Positions 20,196 to 29,090 of a stretch of 48,354 bases of DNA are shown in pieces. The notes below the pieces were generated by a model. It was not told the origin of the DNA. It was given only the letters and a program-made list of their open reading frames with translations, and ran no database searches. Both the position numbers and the translations under genes were made by a program. The stretch's first letter is position 1. Every line of letters begins with the position of its first letter. The DNA comes from Streptomyces sp. NRRL F-6492 (GTDB lineage Bacteria; Actinomycetota; Actinomycetes; Streptomycetales; Streptomycetaceae), in contig NZ_LGEG01000269.1 in NCBI RefSeq assembly GCF_001280125.1, forward strand, positions 1 through 48,354. Reading direction: 5' to 3'.

Positions 20196-20650
20196 GCGGA
20201 CTCCTTTTGCGAGGGGGGTACCGGCGGGCCTGGGTGAGTCCGTCGGGCAGAGCAAGGAGAGCGGTTGAGCACGTTCGGGTGATGCCTGAACTTTCGTTCG
20301 TACAGCCGGGGAGAGAGTCGCAGGGATGACGGGGACCTGTCATGAGTGCGGCTGGAAGTTGGCCAGAAATCGTCCGCTGCTGGTACGGCCGCGTTCGTTA
20401 AGCGGACGTTTCGTGGACCGTGGGCGGGGCGTGGGGTGGTGTTCGGCCTGAGGCGCGTTTTCGCCCGTGGTACCGGGGCGGTGGGGGCGTGCGCCGGTGC
20501 GCCGGGGCGCGTGGGCGGTTCCGGGGGCCGCCTTCGGGAGCGCGTGACGCACGGCGCCCGAGGGTCCCGGCGGAGTGACCGGTTCTCGTGCGCCCCGCAT
20601 CGCGCCCCACGTCCCGAACGCGGCCCCCCTCCGAGGCCCCCGTTCCCGTC
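20196..20650. other. Non-coding gap with a long-loop hairpin
   Basis: 455 bp between the protease start and the exporter operon's end. No convincing gene on either strand. It holds the protease promoter and, at 20371-20408, an 8-bp perfect inverted repeat CGTCCGCT / AGCGGACG with a 22-nt loop flanked by AAAT and TTT, possibly a terminator for the minus-strand exporter operon or part of the protease control region. Confidence 0.5.
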
Positions 20651-22489
20651 TCAGCCCACCAGGCTGTCCCGCCACGCCCGGTGCAGGCCCGCGTAGTGGC
20701 CGTCCCCCGTCACCAGGGCCGACGGGGGGCCGTCCTCGACGATCCGGCCCGACTCCATCACCAGGACCCGGTCCGCCACCTCCACCGTCGACAGGCGGTG
20801 GGCGACGACCACCGCCGTACGGCCCTTCAGGACCGTGTCCATGGCCTGCTGGACCGCCCTTTCGCCGGGCACGTCCAGGGAGCTCGTCGCCTCGTCCAGG
20901 ATCAGGACCGCCGGGTCCGCCAGGAGCGCGCGGGCGAAGGCCACCAGTTGGCGCTGGCCGGCCGAGATCCGGCCGCCGCGCTTGCGCACGTCCGTGTCGT
21001 AGCCGTCGGGGAGCCCCGCGATGAAGTCGTGGGCCCCGATGGCCTTCGCCGCCTCCTCGATCTCGGCGCGGGTCGCGTCCGGGCGGCCGATCGCGATGTT
21101 CTCCGCCACCGTGCCCGAGAAGAGGAACGCCTCCTGGGTGACCATGACGATTCCGCGTCGCAGCTCCGGGGTGGTGAGGTCGCGCAGGTCGACGCCGTCG
21201 AGGAGGACCTGCCCCTCCGTCGGGTCGTAGAAGCGGGCCAGGAGCTTCGCCAGGGTCGACTTTCCCGCGCCCGTCGCTCCCACCACGGCCACCGTCTGGC
21301 CGGCCGGGATCTTCAGGTCGAAGGTGGGGAGGACCTCGCCGCCCGTGCGGTACGCGAACCTCACGTCGTCGAAGACCACCTCCCGGCCGGGGGCGCCCTC
21401 GCGGCGGGGGAGTTCGCGGGGCGCCGTCGTCTCCGGGACGCCCGGTTCCTGGGCCAGGAGGCCCGCGATCTTGGCGAGGGACGCCGCCGCCGACTCGTAC
21501 GAGTTGAGGAACATGCCCAGGCGGTCGATCGGGTCGTACAGGCGCCGCATGTAGAGGACGGCGGCCGCCAGGACGCCCAGTTCCAGGGAGCCCTCCGCCA
21601 CCCGGTACGCGCCCCAGAGGCACATTCCGGCCACCGCCGTGTTCGCCACCAGGCGCGAGCCCACGACGTAGCGGGCCATCTCCAGGAGCGCGTCGCCGTT
21701 GCTTCGTTCGTGGCGGTGGTTGAGGGCCGCGAACTCCGCGTCGTTGGTCTCCTCGCGGCGGAACGCCCGGACCGGGCGGATGCCGTTCATCGTCTCCGCG
21801 AACTTCACGATCACGCCCGCGATCGCGGTGGAGCGCTCGCCGTACACCCGGCCCGCGCGGCGGCGGTAGAGCTGCACCAGGAGGTAGAGCGGGACGAAGG
21901 ACGCCGTCGCCACCGCGCCGATGCCCAGGTCCAGCCAGAGCAGGACGAGGGTGATCGAGACGAAGGAGAGGACCACGCCGATCAGTTCCTGGAGGCCCTC
22001 CGAGAGCAGTTCGCGCAGCGACTCCACGTCCGTGGTCGAGCGGGAGATCAGCCGGCCCGAGGTGTAGCGCTCGTGGAAGTCGACGCTGAGGACCTGCGCG
22101 TGGCGGAAGATCCGGCCGCGCAGGTCCAGGAGGACGTCCTGGTTGATCCGGGCCGCCCCCCGGACGAAGACGTACTGGAGGAGGCCCGAGAGGACCGAGC
22201 AGAGGAGGTAGCCGAGGGCCACGGCGACCACCGGGCCGTGGTCCCCCGCGCGGAAGGCCGGGACGGCGCGGTCGATGGCGTACGCGACGAGCAGCGGGCC
22301 CGCCTGGACCGCGGCCTCCTTGACCAGGAGGACGAGCGCGGCGACCGCGACCCGCGCGCGGTGCGCGGAGAGCAGGGAGCGGAGCAGGGCGCCCGTCGCC
22401 CCCGGGGGAGCGGGCAGGTCGTCGCGGTCGAAGGGGTCCGGCTCGTCCGGCGGGGTGGTGGGCGGCTTGGTGAGCGTGGTGTCCGTCAT
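20651..22489 (-). CDS. ABC exporter half-transporter (canonical ATP site)
   Basis: 612-aa type IV ABC exporter: six-helix membrane domain (about 35-330) then nucleotide-binding domain with Walker A GATGAGKS, Q-loop VTQEAFLF, signature ISAGQRQLVAFARALL, Walker B VLILDEATSSLD with catalytic Glu, and switch His in VVAHRLSTV. Its ATG (22489) overlaps the stop of the preceding half-transporter by 4 bp (ATGA), so both are made together. The signature starts ISAGQ rather than LSGGQ. With its partner it probably forms an asymmetric heterodimeric drug or lipid exporter in the plasma membrane; the substrate is unknown. Confidence 0.93.
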   Translation of the reverse strand: MTDTTLTKPPTTPPDEPDPFDRDDLPAPPGATGALLRSLLSAHRARVAVAALVLLVKEAAVQAGPLLVAYAIDRAVPAFRAGDHGPVVAVALGYLLCSVLSGLLQYVFVRGAARINQDVLLDLRGRIFRHAQVLSVDFHERYTSGRLISRSTTDVESLRELLSEGLQELIGVVLSFVSITLVLLWLDLGIGAVATASFVPLYLLVQLYRRRAGRVYGERSTAIAGVIVKFAETMNGIRPVRAFRREETNDAEFAALNHRHERSNGDALLEMARYVVGSRLVANTAVAGMCLWGAYRVAEGSLELGVLAAAVLYMRRLYDPIDRLGMFLNSYESAAASLAKIAGLLAQEPGVPETTAPRELPRREGAPGREVVFDDVRFAYRTGGEVLPTFDLKIPAGQTVAVVGATGAGKSTLAKLLARFYDPTEGQVLLDGVDLRDLTTPELRRGIVMVTQEAFLFSGTVAENIAIGRPDATRAEIEEAAKAIGAHDFIAGLPDGYDTDVRKRGGRISAGQRQLVAFARALLADPAVLILDEATSSLDVPGERAVQQAMDTVLKGRTAVVVAHRLSTVEVADRVLVMESGRIVEDGPPSALVTGDGHYAGLHRAWRDSLVG

Positions 22490-24282
22490 CGCCGTTCCTT
22501 CCCGCCCGACATCAGCCAGGCGTACTCCTCGCTGCCGCGCAGCAGTTCCTGGTGGGTGCCCACGGCCGTGATCCGGCCCCCGGACAGCAGCGCGACCCGG
22601 TCGGCCAGCATCACCGTCGACGGGCGGTGCGCCACCACCAGGGCCGTCGTCTCCCGCAAGACCTCCCGCAGGGCCGCCTCCACCCGCGCCTCAGTGTGCA
22701 CGTCGAGGGCGGAGAGGGGGTCGTCCAGGACGAGGAAGCGGGGCCGGCCGACCACCGCGCGGGCCAGGGCGAGCCGCTGCCGCTGGCCGCCCGACAGGCT
22801 CAGACCCTGCTCGCCGACCCGGGTCGCGGCGGCCTCGGGCAGCCGGTCCACGAAGCCGTCCGCCTGGGCCACGCCGAGGGCCCGCCGCAGTTCCGGCTCC
22901 CCGGCCTCCGCCCCGGCCCCCATCAGGACGTTCTCGCCGACGGACGTGGAGAACAGGGTGGGTTCCTCGAAGGCCATCGACACCAGGGAGCGCAGTCGGT
23001 CCCGCTCCATCAGCGCGACGTCCTCGCCGTCGAGGAGGATCCGGCCGCCCGTCGTCTCGTGCAGGCGCGGCACGAGGGCGGTGAGGGTCGTCTTGCCGGA
23101 GCCCGTGCCGCCGACCAGGGCCAGCGTCTCGCCGGGGCGGATGTGCAGGTCGACGCCGTCCAGGACCGGCGGGGCGCCCTCGGGGGCGTCCGGGTAGCGG
23201 AAGGTGACGTTCTCGAAGCGCACCCCGTCCGGGCCGTCGGCCCGCGGGACCCCGGGGGCGGCCGTGTCCGGCTCCTCCGGGGCGTCCATCACCTCGAAGT
23301 ACCGCTCCGTCGCCGTCGCCGCCTCCTGGCTCATCGCGAGCAGGAAGCCGATCGACTCCACCGGCCAGCGCAGCGCGAGCGCCGTCGACAGGAACGCCAC
23401 GAGCGTGCCCGCCGACAGGCCGCCGTCCGCGACCTGCACCGTGCCGAGGACGAGCGCCGCGCCGATGGCCAGTTCCGGTACGACCGTGATGACCGCCCAG
23501 ATCGCGGCGAGCAGCCGGGCCTTGACCAGCTCCGTGCCCCGCAGGCGCTCGGAGAGCTCGCGGAAGGCCCGCGCCTGGCTGCGGTGCCGGCCGAAGCCCT
23601 TGACGATCCGGATGCCGAGGACGCTCTCCTCCACGACCGTCGTCAGATCGCCCACCTGGTCCTGGGCCCTGCGCGCCACCAGGCCGTACCGGCCCTCGAA
23701 GAGCGAGCAGACGACCACCAGCGGCAGCACCGGGGTCAGCAGCACCAGGCCGAGGGACCAGTCCTGGGAGAGCAGCAGCACGTACCCGGCGAGGATCGTC
23801 ACGCCGTTGACCAGGAGGAAGGTCAGCGGGAAGGCGAGGAACATCCGGACCAGCATCAGGTCCGTCGTCCCGCGCGAGAGGAGCTGGCCCGACGCCCACC
23901 GGTCGTGGAAGGCGATCGGCAGCCGCTGGAGCCTGCCGTACAGGTCCGACCGCATCCGCGCCTCCACCCCGGCGAGCGGCCGCGCCACCAGCCAGCGCCG
24001 GAAGCCGAAGAGCACCGCCTCCGTGATCCCGAGCAGCAGCAGGTACAGCGCGCCGAGCCACACGCCCCCGGGGTCCCGGTCCGCGACGGGCCCGTCCACC
24101 AGCCACTTCAGGACGAGGGGGATGACGAGCGACAGACAGGAGGCGACTATCGCGACGAAGGCGGCCGTGAACAGCCGCCCCCGCACGGGTCGTACGTACG
24201 GCCACAGGCGGAGCAGGACGCGCACCGCCGACCGGTCGGCGGCGTCCGCCGGGTTCGCTGGGGGCAAGGGTTTCTCGGGCAT
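22486..24282 (-). CDS. ABC exporter half-transporter (degenerate ATP site)
   Basis: 598-aa partner of the next gene: membrane domain (about 20-310), Walker A GGTGSGKT, signature LSGGQRQRLALARAVV and Walker B FLVLDDPLSALD, where the catalytic glutamate is replaced by aspartate. His of the switch is kept (VVAHRPSTV). A D-for-E change in only one subunit is the mark of heterodimeric exporters with one degenerate ATP site (known in TM287/288, BmrCD, TmrAB). ATG at 24282 begins the operon; an inverted repeat 68 bp upstream (24350-24387) may control it. Confidence 0.93.
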   Translation of the reverse strand: MPEKPLPPANPADAADRSAVRVLLRLWPYVRPVRGRLFTAAFVAIVASCLSLVIPLVLKWLVDGPVADRDPGGVWLGALYLLLLGITEAVLFGFRRWLVARPLAGVEARMRSDLYGRLQRLPIAFHDRWASGQLLSRGTTDLMLVRMFLAFPLTFLLVNGVTILAGYVLLLSQDWSLGLVLLTPVLPLVVVCSLFEGRYGLVARRAQDQVGDLTTVVEESVLGIRIVKGFGRHRSQARAFRELSERLRGTELVKARLLAAIWAVITVVPELAIGAALVLGTVQVADGGLSAGTLVAFLSTALALRWPVESIGFLLAMSQEAATATERYFEVMDAPEEPDTAAPGVPRADGPDGVRFENVTFRYPDAPEGAPPVLDGVDLHIRPGETLALVGGTGSGKTTLTALVPRLHETTGGRILLDGEDVALMERDRLRSLVSMAFEEPTLFSTSVGENVLMGAGAEAGEPELRRALGVAQADGFVDRLPEAAATRVGEQGLSLSGGQRQRLALARAVVGRPRFLVLDDPLSALDVHTEARVEAALREVLRETTALVVAHRPSTVMLADRVALLSGGRITAVGTHQELLRGSEEYAWLMSGGKERR

Positions 24283-24349
24283 CAGGTCCGACCTTACGGT
24301 TCACCACTGACACCGCTCATCCGGTTTTCCGGCCGCGGCTCCCCGGGTC

Positions 24350-24387
24350 GTACCGGCCGTCAACCGATCGGCCGACGGCCGGTACGA
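24350..24387. promoter_or_regulatory. 13-bp perfect inverted repeat in a divergent promoter
   Basis: CGTACCGGCCGTC (24350-24362) and GACGGCCGGTACG (24375-24387) are perfect inverted copies around a 12-bp centre. The centre's GATCGGCCGA is repeated at 24392-24401, followed by GATACCGG. It lies between the divergent exporter operon and the ABC remnant, so an operator for a dimeric regulator is likely; as RNA it would also be a very stable hairpin. Confidence 0.6.
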
Positions 24388-24435
24388 GCGGATCGGCCGA
24401 TACCGGCGGGCCGCCCCGGCCGGGAGGCTCGGGGC

Positions 24436-24957
24436 ATGACGACAGCAGCGATCGAAGTGCGGGGACCGCACAAGTCCTACGGCGGCCGGAAGGCCGTCGA
24501 CGGGGTCTCCTTCGAGGTCGGCCAGGGGGAGGTCTTCGGGATCCTCGGACCCAACGGCGCGGGCAAGACCACCACCGTGGAGTGCGTCGAGGATGCCGAG
24601 CGGACCACCGTCACCCTGCCCGCCCTGAAGGCCGGCGCCTGCGCCTCCCACGACACCGGTCTGGGCCACCTGGCCCGGGTCCGCCCCGTCCCCTGCGGCG
24701 AGGACGCGGACCTGCGGGTCTTCGGCCAGGAACGGATCGACGAGACCGTCAAGGGCCAGAACCCGGCGGGCCTCGGCGACCGGCTCGCGTCCGAGCGGTG
24801 CGAGAGGGCCTACCGGGCGGCGCCCGCCGCCTGGACCTCCGGCGGGCGGGCCTCCGGCCAGTACTGGGTGGCGGGGGACGAGAACCTCACCTTCACCTAC
24901 GTCGGCCCCGACGCCACCGTCAGCGGCGACTTCACCTGCTACGTCGCGCTCCGCTGA
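24436..24957 (+). pseudogene. Chimeric remnant: ABC ATPase start fused to another domain
   Basis: 173-codon frame. Residues 1-52 are the N-terminus of a drug-type ABC ATPase, from IEVRGPHKSYGGRKAVDGVSF (in pieces) to an intact Walker A, GPNGAGKTTTVECVE. At about residue 53 (codon near 24592) homology stops; the signature, Walker B and switch regions are absent, so it cannot work as an ATPase. Residues 53-173 are different: LKAGACAS, VRPVPCGEDADLRV, CERAYRAA and a final FTCYVALR give four spaced cysteines resembling the C-terminal septum-formation/DUF domains of actinobacterial lipoproteins. It looks like a deletion fusion of two genes that removed what lay between, perhaps including an ABC permease. 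Expression unknown; ATG 24436 with GGGAGG upstream. Confidence 0.6.
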
Positions 24958-24982
24958 CCTCCCCCGCCCCCGCCCCCCGGCC

Positions 24983-27184
24983 TCACCTCGACACCCGCAG
25001 CAGCACCACCGACCGGGCCCCCACCGCGAGCACCTCACCGCCCCGGTGGACCGTGCCCGGCGGCCCGGACTGGTCCTCGCGGGCGGTGTCCACGACCAGC
25101 TCGTACGTCTCCGCCCACGGCGGGCCCGGCAGCCGGAAGTCCAGGGGGCGGTGGTCGGCGTGCAGGACGGCGAGGAAGCTGTCGTCGGTGATCCGCTCGC
25201 CCCGCGCGTCCCGGCCCGGGATGTCCCGGCCCGACAGGTACAGGCCGAGCGTGCCCGTCCGCGCGTACCAGTCGCCCTCCGTCATCTCGGCCCCCTCGGC
25301 CGTGAACCAGGCCAGGTCCCGCAGCCCGTCCGCGCGCTGCGGCCGGCCGGAGAAGAAGGCCCGGCGGCGCAGCACCGGATGGCGGTGGCGCAGCGCGAGC
25401 AGCCGCCGGGACAGGGCGAGCAGCTGGGCCCGGCCCGGGTCCTCCGGCAGCGACCAGTCGAGCCAGCCGATCTCGTTGTCCTGGCAGTACGCGTTGTTGT
25501 TGCCGCCCTGGGTGCGGCCCATCTCGTCGCCGGAGACCAGCATCGGCACCCCGGTCGACAGGAGCAGGGTGGTGAGCAGGTTGCGCTGCTGGCGCAGCCG
25601 CAGCGCCCCGATCTCCGGGTCGTCGGTCTCGCCCTCCGCGCCGCAGTTCCAGGACCGGTTGTCGTGGGTGCCGTCCCGGTTGCCCTCGCCGTTGGCCTCG
25701 TTGTGCTTCCGCTCGTACGTGACGAGGTCGCGCAGCGTGAAGCCGTCGTGGGCGGTGACGAAGTTGACGGAGGCGTACGGCCGCCGGCCGCCCCAGGCGT
25801 ACAGGTCGCTGGAGCCGGAGAGCCGGTAGCCGAGGTCCCGCACGTCGGGCAGCGCCCCGCGCCAGAAGTCCCGCACGGCGTCCCGGTAGCGGTCGTTCCA
25901 CTCGGTCCACAGGGGCGGGAACGCCCCGACCTGGTAGCCGCCGTTGCCGACGTCCCAGGGCTCCGCGATCAGCTTCACCCGGCGCAGCACCGGGTCCTGG
26001 GCGATGACCGCCAGGAAGGGGGAGAGCATGTCGACGTCGTGGAAGGACCGGGCGAGCGCCGCCGCCAGGTCGAAGCGGAAGCCGTCCACCCCCATCTCGG
26101 TCACCCAGTAGCGCAGGCTGTCGGTGATCAGCCGCAGCACCTGCGGCTGCACCACGTGCAGCGTGTTGCCGCAGCCCGTGTAGTCGGCGTACCGGCGGGC
26201 GTCGGACTGGAGCCGGTAGTAGCCCCGGTTGTCGATGCCCTTCAGGGAGAGGGTCGGGCCCAGCTCGCCCGCCTCCGCCGTGTGGTTGTAGACCACGTCG
26301 AGGATGACCTCGATCCCGGCCGCGTGCAGCGCCCGCACCATCTTCTTGAACTCGCCGACCTGCTGCCCGGCCGTCCCCGAGGAGGAGTAGCCGGCGTGCG
26401 GCGCGAAGTAGCCGACGGAGTTGTACCCCCAGTAGTTGCGCAGGCCCCGCCGCAGCAGGTGGTCCTCGTGCGCGAACTGGTGCACCGGCAGCAGCTCGAC
26501 CGCCGTCACCCCGAGCCGTACGAGGTGGTCGACCGCCGCCGGGTGCGCGAGCCCCGCGTACGTGCCGCGCAGGTGCTCGGGGATGCCCGGGTGCAGCCGG
26601 GTGAAGCCCTTGACGTGCACCTCGTAGATGACCGAGTCCTGCCAGGGCGTCTTGGGCCTGCGGTCGTCGGACCAGTCGTCGTCGTCGTGGACGACGACCC
26701 CCTTCGGCACGTGCGGGGCGGAGTCCCGCTCGTCGCGGACGGTGTCGGCCACGTGCTGCTGCGGCCAGTCCCGCACGTGCCCGTACACCTCGGGCGGCAG
26801 GGAGAACTCGCCGTCGACGGCCCGCGCGTACGGGTCGAGGAGCAGCTTCGCCGGGTTCCACCGGGCGCCCGTCCACGGGTCCCAGCGGCCGTGCACCCGG
26901 TAGCCGTACCGCTGCCCCGGGCCGGTCCCGGGCACGAAGCCGTGCCAGATCTCGTGGGTCAGCTCGGTCAGCGGCAGCCGCGTCTCCGTCCCGTCCTCGT
27001 CGAACAGGCACAGCTCCACGGCCTCCGCCCCGCCCGCCCACAGGGCGAAGTTGGTGCCCGCGACCCCGCCGGGCCCGACCCGGCAGCGGGCGCCGAGGGG
27101 CGTCGGCGCCCCCGGCCACACGGGTGGCCCCGCCCGCTCCAGGGCGCGCTGCTGTACCGCCTCCTGCTCGGCTGCGCTCGTCAC
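24983..27184 (-). CDS. glgX: Glycogen debranching enzyme GlgX
   Basis: 733-aa GH13_11 debranching enzyme (isoamylase type) that cuts alpha-1,6 branches left by phosphorylase. CBM48-like N-terminus with VAGTNFALWAGGAEAVELCLF (in part), then the barrel with DVVYNHTAE at 296-304, nucleophile Asp372 (DGFRFDLAAAL), Glu408 (KLIAEPWD) and Asp480 (TAHDGFTL). GTG 27184 follows GGGAGG at seven bases; a GTG/ATG 43 codons upstream would add a low-complexity stretch not expected in the family. It lies 8 kb from the glgE cluster and functionally pairs with GlgP. Its stop is 26 bp from the end of the convergent ABC remnant. Confidence 0.95.
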   Translation of the reverse strand: MTSAAEQEAVQQRALERAGPPVWPGAPTPLGARCRVGPGGVAGTNFALWAGGAEAVELCLFDEDGTETRLPLTELTHEIWHGFVPGTGPGQRYGYRVHGRWDPWTGARWNPAKLLLDPYARAVDGEFSLPPEVYGHVRDWPQQHVADTVRDERDSAPHVPKGVVVHDDDDWSDDRRPKTPWQDSVIYEVHVKGFTRLHPGIPEHLRGTYAGLAHPAAVDHLVRLGVTAVELLPVHQFAHEDHLLRRGLRNYWGYNSVGYFAPHAGYSSSGTAGQQVGEFKKMVRALHAAGIEVILDVVYNHTAEAGELGPTLSLKGIDNRGYYRLQSDARRYADYTGCGNTLHVVQPQVLRLITDSLRYWVTEMGVDGFRFDLAAALARSFHDVDMLSPFLAVIAQDPVLRRVKLIAEPWDVGNGGYQVGAFPPLWTEWNDRYRDAVRDFWRGALPDVRDLGYRLSGSSDLYAWGGRRPYASVNFVTAHDGFTLRDLVTYERKHNEANGEGNRDGTHDNRSWNCGAEGETDDPEIGALRLRQQRNLLTTLLLSTGVPMLVSGDEMGRTQGGNNNAYCQDNEIGWLDWSLPEDPGRAQLLALSRRLLALRHRHPVLRRRAFFSGRPQRADGLRDLAWFTAEGAEMTEGDWYARTGTLGLYLSGRDIPGRDARGERITDDSFLAVLHADHRPLDFRLPGPPWAETYELVVDTAREDQSGPPGTVHRGGEVLAVGARSVVLLRVSR

Positions 27185-27348
27185 CGTCCGGCCTCCCGCG
27201 GCTCCGTCGGGCCCGCGCCCGGGGACCGGCGGCGTCCCTGCCACCGGTCCCCGGGCGTGGTTCTCCTCCTGTTCTTCCCGTACGGCCGTGCTCCCAACAT
27301 GACCCGCACGCACGTTTCCCCTGGAGGGTGGCCGTCGTTGGGCCGGGC

Positions 27349-28566
27349 GTGAGATCTGTATGGAAGCGGGCGGGGCGCGCCCTCGCGGTGGCGGGACTGT
27401 TGGCGGGCCTCGCGGGCTGTACCGGGGCGGACGGCGGCGGGGGCGTCGACCTCTCCCCGCCGGGCAAGGGGCGGGCCCCCGGCGACGTCATCCGGGTCAC
27501 CCCGGAGGACGGCAGCCGCGCGGTCCCGGCCGGGGCACCGGTCGAGGTGAGGGTGGACAGCGGACGGCTCGAACGGGTGACCGTCGCCCGGATCGAGGAC
27601 GGCCGGCGGACCGAGGTCGCCGGGGAGATCTCCGCCGACGGGCTGCGCTGGCGGCCGCCGGCCCGCAGCCGGCTCGCCCCGGCCGCCAAGTACGGCGTGG
27701 ACGCCGTCGCCCTCGACGCGCACGGGCGCCGCTCGGCCCGCCACACCACCTTCACCACCGCGGTGCCCGAGTCCCGCTTCATCGGCTACTTCAAGCCGGA
27801 GAACCGCTCCACGGTCGGCACCGGCATGATCGTCTCCTTCTCCTTCAGCAGGCCCGTCGAGAACCGGGCCGCGGTCGAGCGCGCCGTCCGGATCACCTCG
27901 GACCCGCCGGTCGAGGTCGCCGGCCACTGGTTCGGCAAGGACCGCCTCGACTTCCGCCCGGAGCGGTACTGGGCCGCCGGCACGAAGGTCACCGTCGACC
28001 TCGACCTGCGGGACGTCGAGGGCGCGCCCGGCGTGTACGGCATCCAGCGCAGGAAGGTCGGCTTCACCGTCGGCCGCTCCCAGGTCTCCGTCGTGGACGC
28101 CGCCGCGCACACCATGGAGGTCCGCAGGGACGGCGAGGTCCTGGCCACCCTGCCGATCACCGCGGGAGCGCCGAAGACCACCACGTACAACGGCAAGATG
28201 GTCGTCACCGAGCTGTACGACGTGACCCGGATGAACGGCGCCACGGTCGGCTTCGGCGGCGAGTACGACATCAAGGACGTGCCGCACGCGATGCGGCTCA
28301 CCGACTCCGGGACCTTCCTGCACGGCAACTACTGGGCCGAGCCCGACACCTTCGGCTCCGCCAACGTCAGCCACGGCTGCGTGGGACTCCGGGACGAGAA
28401 GGGCGGCAGCGCGCGCTCGCCCGCGGGCTGGTTCTTCGACCGGACCCTCGTCGGCGACGTGGTGGAGGTGGTCAACTCCCGCGACCGGAAGGTCGCTCCC
28501 GACAACGGACTCGGCGGCTGGAACACGGACTGGAAGAGCTGGAGGGCCGGCTCCGCGCTCCGCTGA
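27349..28566 (+). CDS. L,D-transpeptidase lipoprotein (first copy)
   Basis: 405-aa cell-wall L,D-transpeptidase that would form 3-3 cross-links in peptidoglycan. A lipobox LAGC (Cys24) predicts a membrane-anchored lipoprotein. Two Ig-like domains (about 45-140 and 140-245) precede the YkuD catalytic domain, whose active site is HGNYW (His325) and SHGCVGL with catalytic Cys344. The arrangement matches actinobacterial LdtMt2-type enzymes. GTG 27349 is the best start, though its ribosome site is weak; GTG 27328 sits too close to GGAGG. A paralogue lies 1 kb downstream. Ends at a convergent terminator. Confidence 0.92.
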   Translation: MRSVWKRAGRALAVAGLLAGLAGCTGADGGGGVDLSPPGKGRAPGDVIRVTPEDGSRAVPAGAPVEVRVDSGRLERVTVARIEDGRRTEVAGEISADGLRWRPPARSRLAPAAKYGVDAVALDAHGRRSARHTTFTTAVPESRFIGYFKPENRSTVGTGMIVSFSFSRPVENRAAVERAVRITSDPPVEVAGHWFGKDRLDFRPERYWAAGTKVTVDLDLRDVEGAPGVYGIQRRKVGFTVGRSQVSVVDAAAHTMEVRRDGEVLATLPITAGAPKTTTYNGKMVVTELYDVTRMNGATVGFGGEYDIKDVPHAMRLTDSGTFLHGNYWAEPDTFGSANVSHGCVGLRDEKGGSARSPAGWFFDRTLVGDVVEVVNSRDRKVAPDNGLGGWNTDWKSWRAGSALR

Positions 28567-28573
28567 CCCCCCC

Positions 28574-28610
28574 GCCGTTCCCGGGAGGCGGCGCGCGTCC
28601 CGGGAACGGC
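28574..28610. terminator. Bidirectional terminator
   Basis: 13-bp perfect inverted repeat GCCGTTCCCGGGA / TCCCGGGAACGGC with an 11-nt loop, just after the first transpeptidase and before the end of the convergent small gene. Confidence 0.8.
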
Positions 28611-28615
28611 CCGGG

Positions 28616-29090
28616 TCAGACGTGGTGACTCAGCACGTGACCGGACCCGATGATCAGACCGGCGGCGAGTCCCACGACGACCGCCACCGCGATGGCTCCC
28701 GCTTTTCGTTCGGGGCCGTTCAGCAGCCGCGCCGGCTCGTCCCGTGCCTCGTCGAACGTCCTGGTGCGGGTCGAGGCGGAGGAGAGTTCCCAGTCCTTGA
28801 CCTGCCGGGCCGTCAGCCGCGGCGTCTCGGCGGAGAGGGGCCCGTCGAGCGCGGACTCCACGTGCCGCCGGAGCCGTGAGCGCCGTCCGCCCGTCGCCGC
28901 CGGCGAGGGGGCCGAGCCAGGGCAGGGGGCCGGGACACGGAGGGGGCCAGAGCGGCCACACCGGCGGGTACGGCAGCGGAAGCAGCAGTTCCTTGACGCC
29001 GGGCCGGAGCAGCGCCGCGACGCGTTTCTGGAATCGTTGCTGGTTGAAAAGTCGCCGAACGGCGACGGGGGAGTGCGGCTCGGGCCACAC
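28616..29090 (-). pseudogene. Small membrane-anchored protein, apparently frameshifted
   Basis: No known family. The C-terminal part is clearly gene-like: HVESALDGPLSAETPRL, then TARQVKDWELSS, DEARDEP and a single membrane helix (AIAVAVVVGLAAGLIIG) ending at TGA 28616. Its frame upstream of about 28880 becomes Cys/Arg-rich and unlikely, while the neighbouring frame reads a plausible N-terminus from a GTG at 29090 (RRLFNQQRFQKRVAALL, then a Pro-rich stretch) with about 87% G/C third positions up to about 28880. The simplest reading is one gene of about 155 codons broken by a frameshift between 28850 and 28900. Alternatively only an 81-codon gene from GTG 28861 is real. Confidence 0.35.

Noticed and set aside
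20340..21623. Long Gly/Pro/Arg-rich minus-strand frame over the exporter gene end
   Set aside because: It is an out-of-phase reading of the exporter with no domain structure.
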